DNA of 64,000 bases, from the NCBI RefSeq assembly GCF_010389155.1, contig NC_057767.1:6059765-6123764 (forward strand), read 5' to 3'. This document shows, piece after piece, positions 11,741 to 22,206 of this stretch (the stretch's first letter is position 1; the number at the start of each line of letters is the position of its first letter). Below the pieces are notes generated by a model that was given only the letters and a program-made list of their open reading frames with translations, had not been told where the DNA came from and did not search any database. The stretch is from Erigeron canadensis. Lineage: Eukaryota > Streptophyta > Magnoliopsida > Asterales > Asteraceae. The position numbers and the translations under genes were made by a program.

Positions 11741-12030
11741 ATGATGTTTTTTTTGGGAAACATAGTAGGTTGCGAATTTATGAATGATTGTCTCGTATCA
11801 TATGTGGAAAAAGATGTCTTAGATGTTAGTAACAATACAATTATAGACACTTTTTACGACATAAATTTGGTCATGTACAATTGTAAGAATTTGAATGATA
11901 TGTATAATATATACATATATGATCTTTTGGAAACTCTTGACACGAAAAGACCTGTTATCATATGGGGGAAAAAAATTTTTACTTTACTTAAACCGAACAC
12001 ATGTAAGTCTGATTCCTGGATCCGCCACTG
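11741..12030 (+). pseudogene. hAT transposase C-terminal remnant with 3' TIR
   Basis: The frame from 11741 contains GCEFMNDCLVSYVEKDVLD followed by N.TIIDTFYD. This resembles the hAT dimerisation C-terminus of TTF/DUF4371-type transposases (MNDxLVxYIEKDV, xxIIxRFQ). About 170 bp further on, the sequence ends in GATTCCTGGATCCGCCACTG (12011-12030), the reversed CAGTGGCGGATCCAGG terminus typical of such elements. The rest of the transposase is absent, so this is a 3' remnant. Confidence 0.6.
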
Positions 12031-13075
12031 TACATAAGTACTTAAAACAATCCTCACTTCATAAAATCCAAAGATAAGTATCAAACATAGCGTCAATATT
12101 TAAATCAAGCATAAATAAACTCCTACGAAAGGAATAACAATCAGGCATAATCATAGTTTAAACATAAAGCAGCAACAACAATAAAAATTATTAAGATAAC
12201 TAGATAAGCAGCTCCAAATCTTAAGTCTGAGTCTGCTAAAGGTTACCATGCTATCCCCTTTAGCCACCTCTAATACGGTTCACATCTTGAACGGATACTC
12301 AAAACCGTCAACACAAGGGTTAGTGAGTTCGTAGGTTTTATGAACATAACAAGTTTTGCGTCAGGTCGAGTATCATAATGCACAACAAGCATATAATCGG
12401 CTACTAATTTACTTATGAAAGCATGCACATAAACATGAACTTCATCAATGTATTAAGAACTAACGGTACCAAGCTATATGTATCCAATGCATCCAAACAA
12501 TCATAACATAACACTTTGCATAATATACAGTATAGTTAAGTAGCCATGAATATGATAAAAAAGAAAGGAAAAATAAAAAAGGACGAGTATCCTTAATTCC
12601 ACACCAAAACATATAAAAAGGTTACGAAACTCACTTGAATGCTAACAAAGATTAAAACTAAACAACATATCAGAAAAAAGTAACTGACACACAAATAATC
12701 TGTTTCAAGCTACCACAATTAAGTATGTATTCATCATAAAAAAAAAAATTTTTTTTAAAAAGCGTGCTCATAACTTGCCACCAAATGTGACTAAGTTGTC
12801 CAAAAGCGCACAAATTTGCTTTGACCAAAATTTGAACACAACTCTTGCAAGGGGATGCAATGTATCTAATTAATGATTTACATTTGGTTCTAAAAGAGAA
12901 AATGGTATTGGTCCCAAAATAAAAGATAAAAGGTGTAACAACGATATATAGACAAATTTTCCAAAGATATGTATTGACTAATGATAACGATAACGATTTG
13001 TAGAGCTATTTCAGACCATTTAAACTAAAATTAAAAGAAGAAAACAAGACCAGACACATTGCAAAACACGTAGAG
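12031..13075. other. upstream of UGT85; old LTR-like fragment
   Basis: No gene is seen. Around 12300-12340 the text ...CGTCAACAC.AGG.TTAGTGAGTTCGTAG... is also found in the solo LTR at 51.7 kb (51678-51703), so part of this stretch is probably a decayed LTR of a related family. The last few hundred bp serve as the UGT85 promoter by position. Confidence 0.4.
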
Positions 13076-14664
13076 ATGGATTCAGTGACCAGAAATGATC
13101 AAAAGAAGCCTCATGTAGTGTTCATACCATTTCCAGCCCAAAGCCACATCAAGTGTATGCTCAAGCTAGCTGAGCTATTGCACCACAAGGGTATCCACGT
13201 AACCTTCATCAACACCCGCTCCAACCATAAGAAACTCGTAGAGTCTGGTGGGACTCCTTGGCTTGATGACGACTCTCCAGGTTTTGTGTTCAAAACGGTT
13301 TCGGATGGTCCCTCTTCTGGTGCAGCAGAAGATGGTGTTGAACCTGTGACGCCAACAATGGAGGAAGTTTGGATGCACCTTGCAAACAATTTCTTTGATT
13401 CCTTTCTTGATCTTGTATCTGGGCTAAAAACTCCAGTAACATGTATCATTTGTGATGCTTTCATGACTTACACGAATACAATTACTGCTGCCGAGAAGCT
13501 TAAGATCCCTATCATCCTTTTCTGGACCATGGCTGCTTGTGGATTCATGGGGTTTTACCAGGCAAAAGTTTTAACTGATAAGGGGCTTCTCCCTCTTAAA
13601 GGTTCGGTACCTCTAACTGGAGTTGATCAATTTCTAATTTTATTTAATCAGTTTCTCAAAAAAGCTTAACCAAAATCAGCTTGTTTTAAATAATTAGTTA
13701 ATAGTAGTCTTGCTTTATTTTGGCAGATGAAAGTTATTTGACAAACGGGTTTCTTGAGATGGAAATAGACTGGATTCCAGGAATGGAAGGTTATCGTTTG
13801 AAGGATCTACCTGAGCATATGCTAGCTACAAAGATGGATGATCCTGGTTTTAAATATCTCTTGAAGACAGCTGAGGCGGCTCATAATGTTTCATATATGA
13901 TCATCCATACTTTTGAGGAACTAGAAGCTAGACTAGTGAACGAGATTAAAACCATATTTCCCAATGTTTATACTGTTGGGCCCCTTCAGTTGCTTTTGAA
14001 TCAGATCAAAGAAAAAGAAAACAAAAGGACAAGTTTGGGTTGCTATAGTTTATGGAGGGAAGAACCTGAGTGTATCCAATGGCTAGAGTCAAAAGAACCG
14101 AGTTCTGTGGTGTATGTTAATTTCGGAAGTTTGGCAGTAATGTCTTTAGAAGATCTAATAGAATTTGGTTGGGGACTTGTTAACAGTGGGCATGAGTTTT
14201 TGTGGATTATTCGGACTGATTTGGTTAAAGGGGAGCCCGTGGTTTTGCCCCAGGAACTTGAAGAGGAGATGGGCAAGAGAGGGTTTATAGCAAAATGGTG
14301 TCCACAGGAAGACGTCCTGAGCCAGCCATCTGTTGGTGGGTTTTTGACTCATGGTGGGTGGAATTCGATTATTGAGAGCTTGTCGGTTGGACTGCCAATG
14401 ATTTGTTGGCCATATTATGGGGACCAGCGTACTAACTGTAGACAGATGTGCAAAAAATGGGAAGTTGGAATGGAAATTGGAAAGAATGTGAAAAGAGATG
14501 AAGTGGAGAAGCTTGTGAGGCTCTTGATGGATGGATCAGAGGGTAAAAGGATGAAGGAAAAAGCTACACAGTGGAAGAAAATGGCCGAAATGGCTACCAG
14601 TTCTAACGGATCGTCTTCTCTAGATATTGAAAAACTTGCTAATCTAATTATCAACTTCTCATAA
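13076..14664 (+). CDS. UDP-glycosyltransferase, UGT85 family (UGT85C-like)
   Basis: Exons 13076-13601 and 13727-14664 flank a 125-bp phase-1 intron (GTTCGG...GGCAG), the usual single UGT85 intron position. The product has 487 residues; Stevia UGT85C2 has about the same length. The catalytic His24 lies in AQSHIKCML rather than the usual GHINPM; the SHIK form is shared with UGT85C2. Asp127 (CIICDAF) is its partner. The junction reads LLPLKDESYLTNGF. The PSPG donor box spans 366-409, from WCPQEDVLSQ to YYGDQ, ending in DQ as in glucosyltransferases. The expected role is cytosolic O-glucosylation of a small acceptor. UGT85C2 uses the C13 hydroxyl of steviol, but whether this enzyme does is unknown. 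The frame is intact throughout. Confidence 0.94.
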
Positions 14665-15954
14665 TGTTTTATGTAATGTTATAAAAAATTTGATGTTTCC
14701 CATTTCATTATCTGTCAAAATACTTTATTTAACTCAGTCAGGATTTCATTAACCTAGTCGCGAAATCCTTGGTGTAATTATTACGAGTATACATGGCCAT
14801 TTTCATCCGTGACAGTATAGGTTTATACAATCTCCACTGCCATGTTCCATTTTCTATAAGGAGCGGGATGCCTAATCTGAATCGCCTTCTTTGCGCATGC
14901 CGTTATAGGAGTCTTCATCACACAGGTATAAAGGGGATATAGCAAGGTCAATAATTCTTTATGGTCCACAAGAATATTTATTTTTTTCAACCAAGGTTTA
15001 TTTATGTCTGCAACTTCACATCTTATTATCATCAGCTATAAAACAAGAACCTGGCTTTCTTTTCAGACATAATATGCCCCAAAAGAGAAGCTAGCAAGCC
15101 ATGTAACAATCTAGGTCAGCCATATACCCTTGCTCGGAAGCATATAGCATGAAAATTATAATCATAAGTTGCAAGGCTTATATCAGAAAAAAAGGAAGAT
15201 AAATGAATGGACAGAATAGATCCAAGACATTTCATCGCAATGAGAAATTAATAAACCTCTCACCTAGAAGTGGCAAGTTCAGCCCATTCAATTATGAATG
15301 GCTTGGGTCATGTTTTATCATAAAAAGATCAAATTCACTCGACTGGAAAATGTATATGAAATGGTAATGGGTCGAATGGGTTTAATGTCACCGAAAATCT
15401 ATATTAATGCATATACTCTAATAACTCATCTTATTTATTGTCTTTGTAACCTTGATCCATTTATTTAGTTATTTACACAAGCTATTTACCCCAAAAAAAG
15501 CGAGACTTTTTACAGTCAACCTGAACAATCCAGCCTACTTCAACACAGACCAACAATAACACATTTCAACCCAAACTTGTATTGGCATCTTATCCAATCC
15601 GCCCAATGTGCCCACCTAGTCATCTCTACCTACAGCTTATGACTAGAGGTATGAACATTAAGCAAAGCAAACTTACATTTTGTCCCATCCAGCAGAAGTT
15701 TCTGGTACTTAAACCCTTCAAATCGGCCAAGAAATCTGTCATCCAGAAGAGCAAGAAAAACGTACTTCTAAAATATGTACAGGCATTCAAATGAAAGATA
15801 AAGGAAAGAGAGCCACAAAAGCTACAAGACTGACAAAAATAATTTATTTTAGGCAACTTGATAACCATACAATTACACAACTCTATGCCGACTTTCAAAA
15901 AGAAAAACAAGTCGATACGAATAAAAAATTATAAAACAGAACCGCTTATTGACC
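14665..15954. other. intergenic between convergent UGT85 and MUSTANG genes
   Basis: The two genes end towards each other. The right third probably holds the 3' UTR of the minus-strand transposase-like gene. No further gene, RNA or bounded element is visible. Confidence 0.4.
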
Positions 15955-17805
15955 TCAGATTGGCATTGCACACTTCTTTTGGGAATGGCCTAACATATGG
16001 CAACGACCACATTGAACAATTCTTTTTGGTCTTTTCAAACTCTCAATTCTAAGAACCTTCTTTTTGGGCCGACCCGGAGGCCTACGTGTCTTTGGTGGTC
16101 GGATTATCATTTCACCCCTTGCACCACCACCCTCACTGTCATCATTAACATCCTTCCAAAGACTTCTGTCAGGAACTGGATATATTATTTGTGAATATGT
16201 TTCCCTATAACTTTCCACTTTAAAACAATGATCAGCAAACACATGTGCGTTTTTTCCACTCGATATAAGGGCAGCTGCAGCATGTGCACACGGAAGACCA
16301 TATAATTGCCACCGCTTACATGAGCATACTCTACTTCTTATGTCAACAATATTCGTTCTTTCAGTTGACACAACTTCAAATTCAACTTCATTTGCACGTA
16401 ACACTTGATAGCAACGTGAATCAGCAACAGATTCAAGAATCCGTTGCTCAGCAGAGGGTACAACAATTGAGTTCCATCTCATCCCCATATTCCTTCTATT
16501 ATCAAACCATACAGTCAACTGATGACGAATATGTTCCATCAATTGAACAATAGGGAGTTCATGACCTTCTAAAACCCAGTTATATAAAAGCTCAGTGACC
16601 CCTAAAGTGAAGTGACCATAACGGACACCCTCAAAGTAAGCCACAGCCCAGAGCTGGGGTGGGAACTCTTGGAACCATAAAATCACATCTTGTGAAACCT
16701 CTAACATTTCAGATATCTTGCTTTCAAATTCGACTGGTGTAAGAGCATAAACGGCACTCCAAAAGATGTTCACTAACTTTGAGCTTTTAAAAGTGTCACG
16801 GAAATTTTCACTCACATAACGCAAACAGAACCCGTGAAAAGCACTAGGAAAATGCGTGTCAACTGCTTCCACCATGCCTCGTTGTCGTTCAGATAATATT
16901 GTGAGTCTTGGCATATTATCAGTGTTAGCACCAAGAAGTTTTCTTAATTCTGACATGAACCACATCCAATTTTCATCATTTTCAACATCAACTACTGCAA
17001 ATGCTAAAGGAAACAGACCATCATCGGCATCAATGGCAGAGGCACATATAAGGGTACCCAAATATTTCCCTTTCAAATGAGCTCTATCGAGTTCCAAAAG
17101 TGGTCTACATGCATTTAAAAACCCAACTATTGATGCACGGTAAGATATAAAGAGACGATTGAAGCAATTATCTTGACCACTAGAATAAACCAAAGCTATA
17201 CTTCCCGGATTACTCTTTCTAATTTGTTCACAGTAAGCCGGTAAAAGCTGGTAACCTTCTTCAAAAGTCCCATGTAAAGCAGCCATACTTCGTTCTTTTC
17301 CACGCCATGCTTGCATATACGACACCGCGACACCATGTTGATCACGAATATCTTGCAAAATTTCCTTTGGTTTATACTGTGGATTATCCCTAATCCGTGA
17401 CTCAACAGATCTTGCAACCCAACCAACAGACGCTTGTTGATGATGAAGGTTTCTAACACCTTCACACGTATGTTCAGAGTGAAGTGTCCTAATTGAAAAG
17501 GTCAAAACATTCGGGCATTTTGCAACATGAACTCGCCAAGGACAACCTTCTTTCGAGCATTTAGCAATAAAACGACTACGATCTGATTTAACTATACGAA
17601 GATCGAAATGCAAAGCTATAGCTATATCTTTTAATGCCCGTCTACATGTTTCGACATCTGGGAATTCTTGGCCTATTACTAAACCATGATTTGCTATATC
17701 TATAGAATCTCCTAAATCTAAAGGCTGTTGTTGAAACTGATGACAATGGTCAGTCAAATTCACATAAGATTGCTCTGGGATTTCAACTAAAGATTCATCA
17801 GCCAT
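15955..17805 (-). CDS. MUG: MUSTANG-type domesticated Mutator transposase
   Basis: A single uninterrupted 616-codon frame. Residues 40-115 form the Mutator DNA-binding/FAR1-like zinc region (C83, C88, H112, C114). Residues 235-330 form the MULE transposase core, with LELDRAHLKGKYLG holding Asp240 and a CLRY zinc-like part. A SWIM zinc finger follows (C494, C496, C506, H508), then an AT-hook-like RPPGRPKKK (575-583), and finally a CCHC knuckle (C599, C602, H607, C612). At the second catalytic Asp position the sequence reads ILSERQ, so Glu306 replaces Asp. No terminal inverted repeats flank it and the frame is clean. This matches MUSTANG (MUG) host genes of angiosperms, nuclear proteins needed for normal growth in Arabidopsis, rather than an active transposon. 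FAR1/FHY3 is the main alternative; the SWIM plus CCHC order favours MUG. The start is the only ATG upstream of the zinc region. Confidence 0.85.
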   Translation of the reverse strand: MADESLVEIPEQSYVNLTDHCHQFQQQPLDLGDSIDIANHGLVIGQEFPDVETCRRALKDIAIALHFDLRIVKSDRSRFIAKCSKEGCPWRVHVAKCPNVLTFSIRTLHSEHTCEGVRNLHHQQASVGWVARSVESRIRDNPQYKPKEILQDIRDQHGVAVSYMQAWRGKERSMAALHGTFEEGYQLLPAYCEQIRKSNPGSIALVYSSGQDNCFNRLFISYRASIVGFLNACRPLLELDRAHLKGKYLGTLICASAIDADDGLFPLAFAVVDVENDENWMWFMSELRKLLGANTDNMPRLTILSERQRGMVEAVDTHFPSAFHGFCLRYVSENFRDTFKSSKLVNIFWSAVYALTPVEFESKISEMLEVSQDVILWFQEFPPQLWAVAYFEGVRYGHFTLGVTELLYNWVLEGHELPIVQLMEHIRHQLTVWFDNRRNMGMRWNSIVVPSAEQRILESVADSRCYQVLRANEVEFEVVSTERTNIVDIRSRVCSCKRWQLYGLPCAHAAAALISSGKNAHVFADHCFKVESYRETYSQIIYPVPDRSLWKDVNDDSEGGGARGEMIIRPPKTRRPPGRPKKKVLRIESLKRPKRIVQCGRCHMLGHSQKKCAMPI

Positions 17806-18397
17806 GATACTAATAATTTATATAATATCTAAGTATCCTGACTCTTACGAATCGAATCACGAGTCAGAAATTTAGGCTTTCGAGCCACGACCCACGAGTC
17901 TACAACTATGTTTATAAACTTTATATAAGCCCTATTGCAGTACAAATTTTAAGAAAAATTTTCAAGCACAATAAGATACAAAGTTTCAAACTTTTTCATA
18001 TGGGTATGCTCAAAATTACATAAAATTAAATGGGTATTAAAACTGCAGTGATTTTATTGAAGATTTTAAAAGTGGGTTTTATCTAATATTTTTGAAAAGG
18101 GGAAAACAGGAGAAGTTTAAAAGATGGATTCACCTCTGAATTGTGTGTTGGGGATCTCTGAAGAAGAATTAGGGCAAGAAATGCATTGAAATAGTGAATT
18201 TTTCTGGAATATGTTTTGTGGTGGTTCTTGCTAGCCCTAAAATCTTCAATTATTATTTTTTTATTTAATTTTAGCATTATTTTTTTATCTTTTACTTAAG
18301 GTATGTGAAATTGTGAAGTGATGACTGATGAGAAGACCTCACTCAACCAGGGCCCATGTTTATGGATTTTTTTTAATGGAGTTCATTTAAGGAAAAT
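17806..18397 (-). promoter_or_regulatory. 5' flank of the MUSTANG gene
   Basis: AT-rich DNA without other genes. It should contain the promoter and any 5' UTR intron of the minus-strand gene that starts at 17805. No clear TATA box or conserved motif was identified. Confidence 0.3.
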
Positions 18398-18415
18398 GAT
18401 TGATATTTATAACAA

Positions 18416-18679
18416 TTGGGTTGGATCAGTAGTTGGAGCTTATGCCTCTGGAAACAGAGGTCATGAGTTCGATCCTCATGTCCAGTGGTTGGAGCTTATG
18501 CCTCTGGAAACAGAGGTCATGAGTTCGATCCTCATGCCCAGCAAGGAGGTCATTTTCTACTTATGGTAGAACCTGAAAGCAACATTTCTATCTTTGGTAG
18601 GGGTAAGGCTGTCTACATATCAACCTCCCCCATACACCGTGGAAGACGGCATTGGGGGTTACTTTACTATTTTTACTTT
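18416..18679 (+). mobile_element. Au-like SINE with duplicated tRNA head, full target duplication
   Basis: The 264-bp element is bounded by an 18-bp perfect direct repeat, GATTGATATTTATAACAA, at 18398-18415 and 18680-18697. The tRNA-related head, with an A-box-like gttggagctta and a B-box GAGTTCGATCC, is present twice in tandem (18427-18482 and 18483-18538, period 56). The body (18600-18660) reads ggtaaggctgtctacat...cccccatacaccgt, as in Au-type plant SINEs, and the 3' end is T-rich. Small ORFs across it are not genes. Confidence 0.9.
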
Positions 18680-21039
18680 GATTGATATTTATAACAAATT
18701 AGCCTAATAATTCTGTTAATAATTTAAAGCTTTGACATGTATAATCCACTAATTATCCTTTCTCATCATCTCCCTTGATTTTTCCATGTGGCTTGATCCT
18801 ATGATTAAGAGAATTATTAGGTTGATTAATTAAGATGATCCATCATTTCCCTTTATCTAAATATCAAACCTCACCTAATACTCGTATTACTATATTAGTA
18901 AGAAAAAAACATAAGATCGTTCGTTTAAACACACGACAACATCTTAAAAGAAAGTCTTGCACTCTAATACTTGAACTTAAGGTTTCCTAAATCCAAACTC
19001 TCCTTCCTTACCATTGAGATATTAAGTCAATGGTATAAGATATTAGTTAATCCAAACATAAAACAGAGCTTGTAAACTTATGAAATAAAAACAGCGTTGG
19101 CATTGGGTGGGGGTTGAAGCATGGGTTACACTCAACCCATGTGAAATACCGTCGTTATTTACGTGGGTTGGGCGTGGGCAAAAGTTTCATGGATTGTAAA
19201 ACTATAATGGGTTGGGAGAATTTGGATTATTGATGTCTTGGGTAACGGGCTGAAGCTATGTATATATGTGTGTGTGTGGTGGGGTTGGGAGAGTATTTTG
19301 TGGGTGGGTTTTCTAGATCAACTAAAGTAGTTGTCGATTTGTGTGTGTGTTTTTTTCCCCGACGAAGGAAGGGAAGAAGACATGCCCTATATTTATTATT
19401 ATTATTGATCTTAATTTTCACTTTACACCTTATACTTTTATGTTATATTAAACTCTATCCTATATTAGTATTATATATATATATATATATAAGACTTATG
19501 TTTGAACAATACGGCGGTGGTGGGAGTACTAGTGGTGGCGACGGGTGGCAAGGGTGGTGGCGATAGTATCGACAACGGTGGTGGGGGCGATGTAAAAGTA
19601 ATTAATGTTAAATGTGGTAGTGTAGTTATTTTAAGGGTTAAGGTATCAATGTTGTAAATTAGTTAATTAAAAGTATTTTAGGTATATTAAGAGAAAGATA
19701 TTTTTAGTTTTGAAAAGGCTGAAAGTTTCTAGGGAAAAAAAAGTCATTTATTTTATTAGATTATATAGATACTGAATCCGATTAGTTATTAAAAATAATC
19801 TAACTTTATAAAATGATCGTAAAATGTCAAATACAAGCCATCTTAGCCGTGTAAGTTTCTCCTTTTTAAGTCTATAGGTTGTTAAAGTGATAATGGCAAC
19901 GTGCTTAATTGGTATGTAGGTTGTAAGTGTTCAATGTTTTTGGAGGCGTTAAACGATGACAAATTTTGGGAGCCTAATTCATTAGCATATAAATCAAAGT
20001 AAACGAAAAAAGCAAAAAGAAAGTTAGCTCGACTTATGTTATTAAACTACTAGTAATAAGTAGATGCAGATGTTTATGCAAAAATCAATAAGGATATTAC
20101 CAGAATGCAAATTATATAATGGTATTTACCCCGAAATTAAGTCGAGTATACAAATATTGAGGCCTTAAATTTTTTGGAGGCTTAAAACGATCGTCTAATC
20201 CCATAGTACTGTTGAGCCAACTATGATGAAAAATAAGTAGTAGAAAAAATCATGGGTATTGACCGAGTTCATCGAGAATGTAGTAGCACATACTACTTTG
20301 TTTACTAAGACCTCAGTAGTATGTTTGCCTATATAAGGCTTATTGGAATTGTTTAATGTGACAAACTTTACTTTTCCATTTATTTCTTGGAAATTAAATC
20401 TACCATCATCAAAATGTGAGTTAATTCAGTTTTTTAAACTGAGTAGTAAGTTTCCATAATTTTTCATTTTTTATTTACATACTTATTTTTTTTAAATAGC
20501 TTTATATTATAATAATAAAAAAAACATCTAACAAAGCACTAAATGCCTTACAGTTACATTTACATTATCAAGAGAAAAAAAAAACAATAACAATGAATTC
20601 CTACACACCTCTAGAGACTTGAAATACAAGGACTGCAAATAAGCCCCAAAGGAACAAGACAAAGTCAAAAAGAAGCAGGTTAATAAACCACTCATCTTGC
20701 GATACACTATCACTCTCACAAACCATCATCAAAGTCTCAAATCTCATATTCATTTTTTTTACTTGCAGATAAATGTTTGAGTAACCCTTTATGATTATAG
20801 GTAACGATAGAGATACTTTAAAGTTAAAAATAATTGTATAGTAAAGTTGAGATAATTTTAATCATTGGATTATAATAATCAGGGTTAAGATCCAAAGATG
20901 ATTTTCTAATCTTACTTTTGATTTTAATCCAATTGTCAAAATTTTCAATTTCACTAATAAATTTCATGTCAAGTTTAAAGTATCTCAATTCGAGTTGAAA
21001 AGTGTAAAACTAATATGCTATAATAGGAAGGGTTAAGTG

Positions 21040-21073
21040 CGGAGAAATGTAACTAACGGAGAAATGTAACTAA
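21040..21073. repeat. 17-bp tandem duplication
   Basis: CGGAGAAATGTAACTAA occurs twice head to tail (21040-21056 and 21057-21073) without mismatch. Confidence 0.85.
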
Positions 21074-21904
21074 CTATAAGCAAATGTTTATAGTGGAACC
21101 AACTATCAGATTGGATATTGTGTGTTAAAAACTTAGTAAAAATGTTGAAATCATGAATTGACCAATCAAAAACTTACACGTGGTTGTTCATATGGATTGT
21201 CATGTATGTCATATTACTTAATTTGTACAATTTATCCAGTTGTTAACATACAATGTCTAAAAACCTTAGTTCATTTTTACAATAGACATTTGGTTATAGT
21301 TAATTATATTTTAAGGTACTTGACTGATATAGGATAGATTGACAATGTGGGTTAAAAATTAGGAAAGTGATATTAATACCACAAAATTTGATTAATTTGC
21401 TATAATATTTGTAATGTGTGGTACGAATATTCTAAAAATTATGGTAACCCTTATCAAATAAACTCATAAGCCCACAAACAAAAGCCCAGGCTAAACACGC
21501 CCTCAAACCTCACTCCCTTTCACTAGTCAGTATTTCTGTGTTTACTTTCATTTCCTCACCGTCGTTATCTTCACAAGGTGATTCTTCAGCCTTCACTTAT
21601 TTATTATATCTATATCTGTTTTATTATACCCGTATATTCGTATCATATTAGCTTATTCTGATGATGATTCTGCTAATTATTTTGATTCTCGCTCCTAGCG
21701 ATGCATTCACGCCACGTGGCACTTGTTTTTACTGCTTAGATCTAAACATTACCGATTGATAGGAATATTACTAGCATAGGTATGAATATGAATAAGATGT
21801 ATTGATATGATATTTACAGTTTTTTTTGTGTGGCTAATTTATAGTTTTTGGTCACATTTATATATTATGTGATGTGGGTTTCAAGGTTTTTTCAATCATT
21901 TAGA

Positions 21905-21985
21905 TAGAACCTGTAAACCACCTCTCTACTACATTTTAACCGCCCTCATACACCGTCGAGACAACATTGGGTGTTACATTTACGT
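21905..21985 (+). repeat. SINE 3' fragment
   Basis: Related to the body of the SINE at 18.4 kb (catacaccgt..gagac..cattggg.gttac). The tRNA head is missing, so this is an old 5'-truncated copy. Confidence 0.5.
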
Positions 21986-22206
21986 TATTTATATCTTAAT
22001 TAATTGAATTTAAAGTATTTTCTATCTAGCTCAATAAAAGTTTATATATATCTAATTCCTACTATTTCTTGATTTGTTGTAAAAATAACTGTATTTTTGT
22101 GTATTTCAGTTTTTTCTTCCTTTTCCTTTTGTTTGAACTTCAAGACTAGTTTTTTGGAGACGACTTGCTACTAGTTCTCGTGGTGATATTGTTAACTTGT
22201 TATGCT

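Larger units (their letters stand above)
18698..22206. other. long intergenic stretch
   Basis: No gene. It contains a (TA)n run near 19470-19490, a GGTGGT/GGCGA-rich low-complexity stretch (19510-19600), and worn hAT-like ends around 19940-19990 and 20160-20220 (TGGAGGC.TTAAACGAT). There is also a short tandem repeat (21040-21073) and a SINE tail fragment (21905-21985). The last 600 bp probably hold the promoter and a 5' UTR intron of the F-box gene. Confidence 0.45.

Noticed and set aside
11741..12037. 98-codon ORF as an independent small gene
   Set aside because: Its sequence matches the C-terminus of hAT transposases and runs into a hAT terminal repeat, so it is a transposon relic.
409..14664. 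Complete steviol-glycoside-like biosynthetic cluster
   Set aside because: Only glycosyltransferases are visible; no kaurenoic acid hydroxylase, other P450 or terpene synthase lies in the window.
19500..19600. Gly-rich small protein from GGTGGT repeats
   Set aside because: Low-complexity DNA also seen near 54.1 kb beside a Helitron-like hairpin; no conserved start or gene structure.
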